From Pandoraea iniqua (GTDB taxonomy: Bacteria; Pseudomonadota; Gammaproteobacteria; Burkholderiales; Burkholderiaceae): a stretch of 64,000 bases of DNA. Where the stretch lies: the NCBI RefSeq assembly GCF_902459685.1, contig NZ_CABPSF010000003.1, positions 806,001-870,000 on the forward strand, in the 5' to 3' direction. Positions 43,297 to 55,200 of this stretch are shown piece after piece (position 1 is the first letter of the stretch; each line of letters starts with the position of its first letter). A model generated the notes under the pieces. That model was not told the origin of the DNA. It searched no databases and saw only the letters and a list, made by a program, of their open reading frames with translations. Both the position numbers and the translations under genes were made by a program.

Positions 43297-46200
43297 TCAA
43301 AGGTGCGACTTCTCCTCGCGCGTCAACTGCATCTTCTGCGCCTCCGTCAGTACCCCATTACCAACCAACTGAAAAGCGCTCGACGCATCGTAAGCCCGGG
43401 CCTGCGGCGGGAGCGGAGCCCCCTTCGCGTCAGCTGCCGGTGCATTCGTGTCGGTGCCGCCCAGCATGCGAATGGTGAAGATCGACGGCGTGTTCTGACG
43501 TTGCGTCGCCCGCTCGCGCGCCATGGCATCCTGCGCGGCAGTGGCGGCCTGCGCAGCCGTCGCACTCGCATTGGTCAGCGCACCGACGTTGACCGCTGCA
43601 ATAGTGGGCAGGCCAGTGGACTTACCCTGCACCTGCACGTTCGCGGCATTCACCACCTGAAGCGCGGCGAAGTTCACATTACCCGACACACGAATCCCCG
43701 CCTCGCCCGCATCGATCGTGCCCAGCGGCGCGACGAGGTCGATATCGCCTGGCGGCACTTCCGGCAGCGGTGCCAGCGTGGCAATACCCGCACCGCTCGA
43801 CGGTACCGACGGTGAGAGCGTCACGTCGCCCACGTTGTCGTACACGCGCTTGGGCGGCGTGTAGAGCACGGTGGTCTTCGCGCCGCGCCCCGCGTTGATG
43901 TCGCCCGTCGCCGACCACGCCTGAATGCCGCCGCCGAAGGTCGTCATGATGCGCGAAAGACCCAGCAGAATGCTGTCACGGCTGTAGAGCTGAATGTCGC
44001 CCTCGCCCTGCGTCACGATGCCCGCACTCGCTCCCGGCGTGACACCCTCCACGCCGACCAGCGTGCGGCCACCCGGGTTGAGCATCTGGATGTTGCCGCC
44101 GAAGTTCGTGCGCACACCGGCGTCGGTCGTCACCGGAATGTTCACGCCGTTCACGTTGTTCACGCCGGTGATGCTGCTGAACATCGTGATCGCGCCGTTG
44201 TAGTTCACCGCATTGCCTTGCGCATCTGTCGCCGGGAACAACGTGGCGATGGCGTCGCGACCGCGCAGATAGCTGCCGTAGCGCGGGCTGGCCGGGTCGT
44301 TGTACTCGCGACCGCCCAGCAGCAACTCGGTGAAGTACACCTCACGCACGAACACGCCTTGCTGCGTCTTCGGCAATGCGAGGAAGTAGCCCAGCGCATC
44401 GGCCGACGTGCCGGTGTAGCCGAAACGGCTCTTGAGCCATTGCGTGAGTTCGTCACCATAGGCATGCACCACCTTGCCGCTGCCGGCCAGCACCGTGCCG
44501 CTCGGCAACTGGTTGGCAGGGTCGAAATACAACTTGCCGAAGCTCGCGTAATCCGGGCCGTTCGCGCCCACACCGGCGAGCACCGAAATGTCCGCGCCGC
44601 CGCTCGTATTGGAAGGATGCACCACGTCGCCCACACTGGAGAGCGCGCCGTAGTAGCCCTGATACAGATTGCGTCCCGCCTGCATTTGCAACAGGCCCGG
44701 GCCAACAATATTGGCCGACTGATAGATGACGTCGCGCCCGGCCTGCATCAACGTGATGTCGCTATCCGACAGGTTCAGGAACGTATCGGGCACCGTGCCG
44801 ACGCCGACGATATCTCGCCCGGCGATCACCTGAAAAGGCTTGCCGGCCACGTACCACACGCTGTGCGTCGGGAAGAATTGGCGAACGCTATCGACCATCG
44901 GCTTGAGCGTCTGGCCGATGCTCAGATCGTCGATATCCTTGCCCGCGAAGACCAGCGCGGGCAGCGGGTCATTCGCATGAAGCAGCGTAGAGACGTTGTC
45001 CTCGCCAAAGGCATACGGGCTGTTCGCGATCAGGCGAATCTGCGCATCTGCCGACGCGTTGGAGGTGCCACCGCTGATGGTCTGGAAGTACGGACGCTGC
45101 GGCGTTGCAAGACTGCCCATGTCAGCCCCCGACAGCGAAACCGTTGCCCCTTGCCCGTAGATCGAGCCCACGGCCAGAATCTGCAACTGACCGACGGGTG
45201 ACGAAATCAATTCGATGCTGGAGTTCGGATCCGAGGGCCCCATCGGCGTCGCGAACCGCACGTCGCCGTTGGCGGCCACCACGCTCAGGCTGCCCGGGAA
45301 GTAGCCTGAAGCACTATTGGTCGTGGCATTACCCTGCTGGTCGCCCTGAAGCGGCATCACGTCGCCGCCTGCGGTGAACAAGCGAATGCCCGACGTCGGC
45401 GTCCAGAGCGTGAATTGCGTGGCACCGCCCTTGCCGATCGCCCCGGCGCTGTTCGTGAAGTAAGCACCGTCGATGACCGGATTCGTCTGCATGCCCGCGT
45501 CGCCCACACCACCGATCACGAGATCGCCGCGCGTGGTCACGCTCACGGTGCCGTCGCCCGGAATGATCGTCGGGCCGCGCGTCTGCGTGACCCCCTTGAT
45601 AACGGTCACATCCATCGCACGCGGATCGAAACTCTTCCAGTAGCTGCCGTTGCCAAACGCCGCGGTCGCACCCACCGAACCAGCATCGATCGTTGTGTTC
45701 CCGCGCAAATCGGTGACCGAGCCGAAATAGTCCGACACCGCGTCGGACCGCCCCGTCGACGGGCGCCCGTTGAGCATGCCGCCGACCTTCACCGTCAGAT
45801 CGCCGCCGCCCGTCTGCACAATGGTGCCGTCGGCCAGCACACGGCCAGTCGATGCCACCGCCAGATCGAGCCCGGGCGAAATCGTCGCGCTATTCGCCGA
45901 CATTACCCCAGCGTTGCGGCCTGCGATCACGCTCAGATTGCCGCCGCCGAGTGTGCCGATCCCTTGAAAGCCGACAAGTCTCGGCACACGGTCCCACTGA
46001 CTCATGACCGCCATCGAACCGAAATTGATACCCCATGCGCCCAGATCGCTGGTCGCCCCGCTGCCGCCCTGACGCCACAGCCAGTTCGCCGTGTAGTTGC
46101 TGTCGTCGTATCGCTGACTGTTGTCGGCAATCTGGATGTTGCCGGTGATGTCCTGCTGTGCAGAGATCAGCACGTCGCCGCCGTGCTCCGGATACCAGAC

Positions 46201-49200
46201 ATGAAGGCCGCCGCCGCTCGCCGCACCCGGCAGGTCGTACGGGTTCGAACCGTCGGCGGCAAGTACCGGCGCGGAGGCAGTGCCCGCCGTGTAGACGCCA
46301 TACGGCGTGGCTTCGCTGAAGCTGCCGCCCGCCAGAATATCGAGCGTGCCCGTACCGGTACGCAGCACGCTGAAATACTTGCCGGCGAGAGAACTGTTGT
46401 ACGACGGATCGCTCAGCGTGACGTTACCTTGTCCGGCCAGCGCCCGCGTGCTCTGGCGTGCGCGTTGGTCCGCCGACGTGAGGTCGGCACCGCCCACCAG
46501 CCGGATCGACGCCGAGCGCGAGCCAGCGGCGAGCATGGTCGCCTGCGACGATGTCGCCGGGCTGGGTGCGACGGCCGGGCTGCTCATCGCATAGAGCTGC
46601 GGCAGGTTGCTCGCGTCGAACCCAAAACCGTAACTGTTCTGCGCACTGATCGTCGTGCCTGCGGGAATGGTATCGCCCGGGTTGTACGACACGCCGTTGC
46701 TGTCGACATACGGCCCCCACCAATTCTGCGTCCACCAGTTGTAAAAGGCGGTATTGGGCACGGTCCATGCCGTGGCGAAATAGACGTCGCTCGTCTCGTT
46801 GAACCAGTACGTGAACGCATGACTGCCATCGCTGCCCGTTTGTTTCGCAAACCCGCTTGCCGTCGTCACGTCGATCAGCGAGTACGTGGCCGGTGCGCCG
46901 CTCGATGCTTGGAACCCGTCGGAAATGCTGCCCTTGACCGTCAGGTTGCCGCCCGCACGCACGACCAGCGCCATCGGCTCACCCGCGCCGTAGGTCGGAG
47001 AATTCGGATCCCGGTCTGCCCCCGGTCCATAGCGGTACTTCGACAGATCGATGTCTCCAATCGTCGAGAGATCACCCACAGAAGCGATCTGCACGCCCGG
47101 TCGCAGGTGGTAGGTGCTGCCATACGCCGACAGACCCACCGTGCGCGCCGAGAGGGCGCCATTGCCGGCCGCGGCGTTCATGAAGGTCTGGCTGGCGGCG
47201 TCGTAAGTGTCGAGCGTTCCCTGCGAAATGGTGCTGCCGCCCGGCAGGTTGTACGTCCAGACACCGTTGAGCGCGATGCTCTGCGCACCGCGAATCGTGA
47301 GCGGGCCCGGGGCGTTGATCGCGATATCGCCCGACGTCTCGCCCGTGCGCATCGCGTTGAGGACGATGTCCCCGTACGCGCGGCCGTCCGGTGTGCTCAG
47401 GTCGAGCGTTGCGCCCGGCGAGAGCGTCAGGGTGCCGCCAGCGGCGCTCAGCTCGATATGGCCCCGGTTCTTCGCCTCGATGGGCGCACCGTAGCTGTCG
47501 ACCTGCAACGTCTTACCGTGTACATCGAGCACGGCGCTACCGCCCAACGTGAGCCCATTGCCCGCCGACAGGCGGATCGTGCCCGGCGACGTCCCCGACG
47601 CGTCGATCGTGCCGTTTACCGTCAGGCTGCCGGCGTCCACCGAGATGCCGACGTTGTGCGCCCTCACCCCGTCGCCGACCACGAGATCGCCCTGCTTCTG
47701 GACGAAGCTGCGGCCGTCGAAGAAACCGCCCTGATTGAGCGAGGCATTCAACCCGGCAAAGTCGGCAAACGTGCCCGCAGACGCATTGAAATCGCCACTG
47801 AGGAATCCCGGGTTCGCGCTGCCGCGCAGTGTGCCGCCGAGCGTCAGCGTTCCCTGACTGGCGTTCATCGTCACTTCGCCTGCGTTGGCGTTCTGCGCCG
47901 ACACATCGAGCGTGGCGCCCGCCGCCTGCGAGAGGCTGCCCTGCGCGCTGGAGAAGATCGCCGTACCGCCGAAACCGTAGACGGTGGCGTTCTGAATCTG
48001 TACCGGTTGCCCGCTCAGATCGATGCGGCTGTTGCCGTCGAGCATGATGTCGTGCGTGGCATCCACGACGAGCTTGCCGCTCGGGAGCAGTACGGTGCTG
48101 CCAATGCGAACACTGTCGCCGGTGAGATCGATTTCCGCCCCGGCAATGGTGGACGTCGCCGCGCTCGGCGCGCCCCCTTGCGGAGCGACGATGTTCAACG
48201 CCCCGGCAGTCGCATAGCGCATGATCGACTTCGGCGAGCCGGTCACGAGCGGTGTGACGAGGGTGAGATTGCCGCCCGTGCCGCTCTGTCCGAAAACATC
48301 GCCGCTCTGTGTGCTCGGCGCCTGATAAACGAAGAGCGCGCTATTCCCCGCAGAGACGATCCGGTCGCTCACAGTCAGGTCGACGTTGTTGAAACCATAG
48401 ATCGTGCGCGTCACGTTCGTCGCGTCGGTCGACACGTACGTGCCGAGGTCGATCTCTTTCGCCACAAGGCTCAGGCTGCCCATTCCCGTGCCCGGGCCAC
48501 CGGCAGCAATGGTAGGTGCGCTCGTGCCTGATACACCGTTCCATGTGATCTGGTCGGCAGCGATCGTCACGTGATCGCCCGACGCGCCATAGCCATAGAT
48601 GGCTGGGGCCTTGAGCACCAGATTGACGCCCGATCCACGGGCATCGAGTCCGCTGTTGCCGAACACGTTGATCGCGCCTGCCGCGCCCAGTGTGAGCTTT
48701 TGCAACGCGGGCGCTCCGCTAGACGGATCGCCTTGCAACAACGTCGTCAGCATCGCCTGATTGAAAAGCACGCCCGCGGGATTCCCGGCGGCTGCCACTT
48801 GCGCCGCGTCGCCGACGTTTAACGACCCCACGGCCAGCAGGATATTGCGTGCGCCAAAACGTGCGCTCGGATCGAGCGTCGACGCACCATTGGTCGAGAA
48901 GGCCAGCGTGCCCTCCGCGAACAGGCCCGAGCCGCTGCCAATGCTGATGGTGCCGGTGCTGCTCTGTGAGCCAGAGAACTCGACGTCGCCGTTAGACAGA
49001 CCGAGCACCGTATAGCTGGACGTGTACGGCGCCCCGGTCGATGCCGTGTCGAACGGCGCCGTGCCCTTGCCGATGGTGCTTAACGTCACGTTGGTGCCCA
49101 CGCTCACGTTGTTGCCCACGAGAAAGATCTCGCCGGCCGAGAGGTTGACGCCGTCGCGAACGTAGAGATCCGCAGGCGCGCCGCCACTGGTCGCGAACAT

Positions 49201-52200
49201 GAAGTAGCCAGTGTTGGACAGGAATGCCGGATAGCCATTGATACTCAGACGCGGGGCCCCCATGGCGGTCAAGTCACCGGCGGCCACCGACACGCCCGCA
49301 AACGCTGCCGTGCGGGTGCCCGTGGTGATTTCACCGACCTGCTCCACCGCCGCCTGCCCGGCGATTCCCCCGGGCGCAGCATTGAATCGTGCCGTACCGT
49401 CGAAGGTGAAGACCGACCCCGTCGGTATCGTCGCGGGCGTCGCGGGCATCGTCAGCACCACGTCGAGTGCCTTGCCGTCGCGCGGCAGCATCGGCGTCAA
49501 TCCGCCAAACTGCGCCGCCTGACTCGTCAGGAAGTCGCTGTAGCTCTGCTCGTTGAATTGCGAATACTTGCGCACCGCCGTGCCGGGCGTCACCAGCAAC
49601 GTCGACGGCAACTGACTGCGCACCGAGGTGTTGGCGATGCCGGTATAGCCGGCGACCAGATAGGTGCCGTTGCCCGCCGCCGTCGCGCTCGTCGGAAGAT
49701 TCTGCCCGGTGCCGCCGATCTCGACCCGGTAAGCCCCCGGCAGCAGCGCATAGTTCGACGGCAGTAGCGTGTACGTGCCTGCGGGCAGGCCCGGTACGCC
49801 ATCGCCGATAGTGATGCGTTGCCCGACGGCCGGATCGCCCGCCCCGTTCTCCGGCGAGACGGGTGCATATGCCGACGCGTAGCCGGGCACGATGGCATAG
49901 ACCTTGTCGCCCGCTTTGCTGAGCGTCATGGTCGGGTTGGCGTTGACGAGCGGCGTGGTCAGCACATTGACCGACCCACCGCGCCCGGAGACGAATCCCG
50001 CACCGGTGAGTGAGCCCCCGCCAGAGAGGTCCAGCACCGCGCCACTGTCGACGTTGATCGAACTGCCCCGGATGCGAATGCCGGACCCGATGCCGTAGCC
50101 CCCGAACGTGAAGCCCCCGGCCACTACCGTCGACGCGGCGTTGAGGGCCGCGCCGTTGTAGTTGTAGGTCACACCGTCGAACGTGCCGCCGTAGGGCATG
50201 GTCAGACTGTCGGTCGAAACCGATGTCACGCTGCCCGGCAGAAAATCGATTTGCTGAGGGAGGATCGCTCCCCCTCGCCCCGACGCCATGAGTTGGCCGA
50301 CAAAGATTTTGCCGAACGGGGCGCGCAGAACGCCGCCTTGTTCGATGGTCGGCGCAGTCATCATCAGCGTGCCGAACACGGACATCGGCTGATCCGGCAA
50401 GGTGTCGGTCGTGCGGCCGAACCGGATCGTACCGTTGTAGTTCGGGTTGCTGTTGGCCGCCGTGATACTCGCAACGGCCCCTGTGCCCGGATACACCTGC
50501 GCAGCTTGGAAATCGAAGTCCCACGATGTGACAAGCGAAGTGCCTGAGTCCAGCGACGGCGTCGGCAGGAACCGGATATCGCCCTGACTGACGAAACGCG
50601 CCGTGCGAAAGCCTGCGGCAGGCGTCGATACCCACTGATACGACGCATCCAGGTACCGGGTATTGGCCGAGAACGATATCGGCCCCTGGAAATCGATGAG
50701 ATTGGCATCGACCTCGAACGTCGCCGTCGTGGGCACATTCGTCGTATCGGGGTTGCCGATGGAGCCGGTGCGGTAACCGTCCTGATAGATCGCCGGTGTG
50801 CCCGAGAGGCTCACATAAGGTGCGGCGATGCGCACGCTGTTGCTGGTGGCTGGCTGCGTGCCCGCGAACGGCGCGGACGACGTGATGGCATTTGCCATGA
50901 GCTTCACACTCTTGTCGAGCGAAAGCGTCACGTCCCCTTTGAAAATCAGGTAGTCGGTGGTGAGCAGCGACGCGGAACTGAAACCGCCGTCCTTGATCTG
51001 ATCGGCGCTCACCGTGGCATAACCGAACGGCAGTGCCGCCAACGATTGCGGACCGGCGAGGACGACAGGCGTGCTGCGTGCCTGCGTCACCGTGAATTGG
51101 CTCGCCACCAGCGCCCTGTCGGGAATCGCGTTCGATCTGTCTTGGAACGTTGGCGTAAGCAGCGAGAGCGACAGATCGCCACCGGACGCCCCCGCACCAC
51201 CGGACTTCGCATGCAAGTTGCCGTCGACCAGCAGCCCGCTGGTCGAGGCGAGCGAAATGGCCCCGCCGTTAGAGACGCGCATCATGCTGCCCGCCGCATT
51301 CGACGGCTGGCCGGACACGGTCGCCGTATTGACGGAGACGGCGGTGCCGTCGGCGTTCAACGCCGCCCCCGGGCGCACGATCACGAACGACGGCCCACCG
51401 TTGAGCGCAATGCTGCCGCCATCGAGTACCGTGCCGTAAGTGCGGCCCGAGGCGTCGGTCGCCGTGTAGCCGAAGCCCGAGACGTCGAGACTGGCGGTCG
51501 GTCCAAGCCAGATCGCCCAGCCGAGGTTGTTGCCCGAGTTGTCGAAATTGCGCGCCGAGGGCAGCACGTTGTCGGCTTCGCTTGTGAGGGCGATCTTGCC
51601 GCCGTGAGCTACCAGACTGCCGTCGACCGTGATCTTGCTGAACGAATCGAGCGTGATGCTCTGCCCCGGATCGACGACGATCGACGCGCCCTTCGAGATC
51701 GAGACTTCCGAGCCGGTCGGATTGCCCTGATAGTCGCGCCCGAGCGAGCGAAGTGCGATGCTCGCCCCACCGCGTTGCGTGAGCGTGTCGGTCTGCGCGT
51801 TCTCGGCAAAGAGCGGCGGCAACACCAGATCCATCACCTTGGACGGATCGCTGCCGGTGCGTGCATTCACGCTGGCCGCATTGAAGCGATAGACGGGCAT
51901 GGTCGGCGCGAGCGTCACGCCGTTGTCCACCCGCACGCCCTGACCGCCGTTGATGTCGTAGCTGGCAAAGCCCGCGTTGAAGAACGTCGCGCCGCCGGTC
52001 GAACCGCCCGCGTTGAATACCGGCACCGGCAACACAGCAACGTCCTGAGAGAAAACCGTGCCTGCGGGCACGATGGCACCGGCCGGATACGTCACCGCCA
52101 CACTGCTGACGGTGCCTGCCGTGTAGACCACCTTGTACGGCAATACCGGCAAGGGCGACGTGAAGACATTCGACGGAATCACCGTGCCGGTGGGAATCGT

Positions 52201-55200
52201 TCCGGTGAAGCCGAAGACATCTTTGCCGGCAGGCACGGTCTGGCCCGTGGACCAGTAGTCGTATCCGAACTGTCCGGGCGGACGCCGCGTCATGAGCGTG
52301 ACACCCGCGGGCACCACCCAAGCGGCACCGGTAATCACGCCAGTGAAGCCGCTGTCCACGTCGATGGGGGCCGGCGTCGGTACGTCGAACACGAGCCTGA
52401 GGTGCATGTCGACCGTCGAGAACGGCAGCGGTGTGCCGGCAGGCACGGTGTACGGCTGCGCGAGCTTCACCGAGACATTGGCCGACGTGCCTGCCGCCAG
52501 CGTGCCGCCCGACAGGCTCGCGTTGTTGCCGATCAGGATGCCGTCCGGCGTGGAGATGGTGAGCTTGCCGCCGCCGTTCACGCCATACGCCACAATCTGA
52601 CCGTTCAGATCGAGCGCGCCCACGGTAATGGGGTGATTGCTCGCCGAATCGCCTGCAATCAGCGTCACGTTGCCGCCTGTGCCGCCGCGCGTCTTGCCGT
52701 TCGCCAGAATCGCGCCGCCCGACGACACGTCGATCCCACTGCCGTCGGCAATCGTCACGTCACCCGTCGCATCGAACGTCACATTGCCGCCGTTCAGGAA
52801 CGCCGCACCCGACATCGCGCCGGGCTCGGTCGTGCCGTTGATCCACAGCCCCCGTGTGTCGATCTTCGCGCCGGAGGCCAGCGTGAGGCTCGACGTATCG
52901 TCCGGGCGCATCAATGCGACGGGATACAGATTGCCTGCCTGATTGAACAGGTTCGAGATGTTGACGGTGCCACTCGGCACGGTGACATTGCCGCTGATGT
53001 CGACTTGCGGCGCCACCAGATTCAGGCGGCCGCCATTGGCCAGCCGTAGGTCGCCGTTGACGGCGATGTCGTCACGCGTCACGAGATCGATCTCGCTGAG
53101 GCCATAACCGTTCAGGCGTGCCGCGTCGATCCAGACCGTGTTCTTGCGGGCGGCGTCGATTGCATCACCGACCTTCATGGCTGACGTGATGTCGTCGATG
53201 GCACCGATCACGACATCGCTCGCGAAGGCATCGGTGCGTCCCACACCGGTGTACTGGCCAAGCGAGAACGAGCCGCTACGCGCCACCGCAAACTGACTGA
53301 GCGAATAGCCGTCGGTGAGGCCCGCCGGACGCGCCTGCGTCTGCACCGGCCCCGTGTACACGTTCGAGATCACATTGCCTTCGAGCACTGCGGTAGGCGC
53401 AGAGATCGTCAGGCGGCCCGCGTCGCGCCCGACGGTGTAGCCGTTTTGCAGCAGGCGTTGCGGCGCGATCAGCGGGTTTGCGTAGCTCTCCGTCGCCGTG
53501 GTGCCCCAGCGCGGGTGCTCCACGCTAAACCCGGTGTACACCCCCGTGTAAATCAGGTTCGCGGGCGCGGTATTGACGTTGTAAATCTGACCGTCCGAGC
53601 CTTTGAGCCACGACTGGTTCAGATACCCCGTTTGCACATTCAACGAGCCGCCCGAGAGATTGATAGACGCGCCCGTCTGCGTCACCACCTCGGTGCCACC
53701 CAGCGTCACCGTGCCGCCCTGTGCCGCCCACTCGCCGATGCCGTGCGCCACGTTCGACAGATAGCCGCCCACTTCAAGCAGGCCGCCGCCCGTGTACCAG
53801 CGCTGGTTGGCATAGCCACCGACCGAGGCCGGCACGTAGATCAACCGGCGGCGGTCGATGTACACGTTCGCGTTGTTCAGCGCAGTGTTGTCGCGGTTGC
53901 CCGGTGCGTCGCGCTGTTCGTTGCCCTGCACGTTCACTTTGACGTTGTTGCTGTCCATCGACAACGACACACCGACTGCGCCCGACACATCGAGTTGTGC
54001 CCCCGTGCCGACAAAGCTGCGGTTCGTCGCGCTTACGGCGATCTGACCGCCCGTGGCAAGCGTCAGCGAATTTCCCTGAAATTCGACATTGCCGCCACTC
54101 ACGATCTCCACACGCGATTGATCGCGGCGGTCAGACAGTTTCGACAGGTTGTCGAACAATCCCGTCGAGGCGCCCGCGCGCAGCAAATCCTGTGCGGCGG
54201 CGTCTTGAATCATGGCCGCGCGTTGGCTGTCGAGCGCCGTCGCACCGTTATCGCCGATGAGCACCGACGTGAGCGCACCACTGCCCATCGTCACCTTGCC
54301 CAGCGTGTCGCTCGCCGAGTTCAGCAGGTGAATCGTGCCGCGCGTGTTCACCGTCGTCGTCGCGACTGCCACGCCCAGTTGCTGCACGTCCCGGCCCGCC
54401 ATCGTCACGTCGCCCTCCGGCGCCATCAGCAAGCCCGTGTTCACGACCTTGCCTGCCGTGCTTTGCGCCACAAACTGCGGCGAGACTTCGTTACCGCGCG
54501 TCGTCGATGCCGTATTCGCATCGGTGCCCACGCCCTTGCGGATTACAAAGCTGTCGCCCGCAGCCATCGCCACCTGCCCTTGCGGCGTGGTGATCGCCCC
54601 CGCGTTGCTCACTTCCTTGCCCAGCAGCAGCACGTACCCGCCCCCCTGCGTGACCGACGTCGGGGTGCGCGTGGCGATCGTGGCCCCGGCTTGTACTTCG
54701 ACCTTGCCCAGTGCATCGGTGAAACTCGGTGTCGTACCGTTTGCGCCATAGAGACCGCTCGTGAACTGCGCATCGCTCATGCGCGCTGCTGCCACCACGA
54801 GGTTGCGCGTATCGACCTGACTCGTGCCACCGAAGATCACACCGTTGCGGTTCAGAATCAGCACCGTACCGTCGCCGTGAAGCTGGCCCTGAATCTGGCT
54901 CGGACGCGCCTGCGGATCGTTCACTCGGTTGAGCACTGCCCAGTCGCTTTGCTGCTGGAAGTTCACCGACGTGTTGCGCCCGACGTTGAACGTCTCCCAG
55001 TTCAAGATCGCCTTGTCGGCAGTCTGCTGAATGTTGACGTTGGTTTTGCCGCCCGTCGCGGTCTGTGTGGGCGCGTTGGCATTGATCCAGCCTTTGGTGA
55101 GGCTGTTGGTATCGACCTTGAGACCACCCTCCGACAAGCCGTCGGGAATCGTAGCGTCCGTGTTTGCCGCTGCTGCGCGCGCAGTCGCCTGCGCGGCCTG

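Noticed and set aside
45415..48531. 1038-codon forward frame inside the adhesin gene
   Set aside because: Arg/Ala-rich shadow of a repetitive high-GC gene. Similar frames at 51046-53049 and 53446-55533 were rejected for the same reason.
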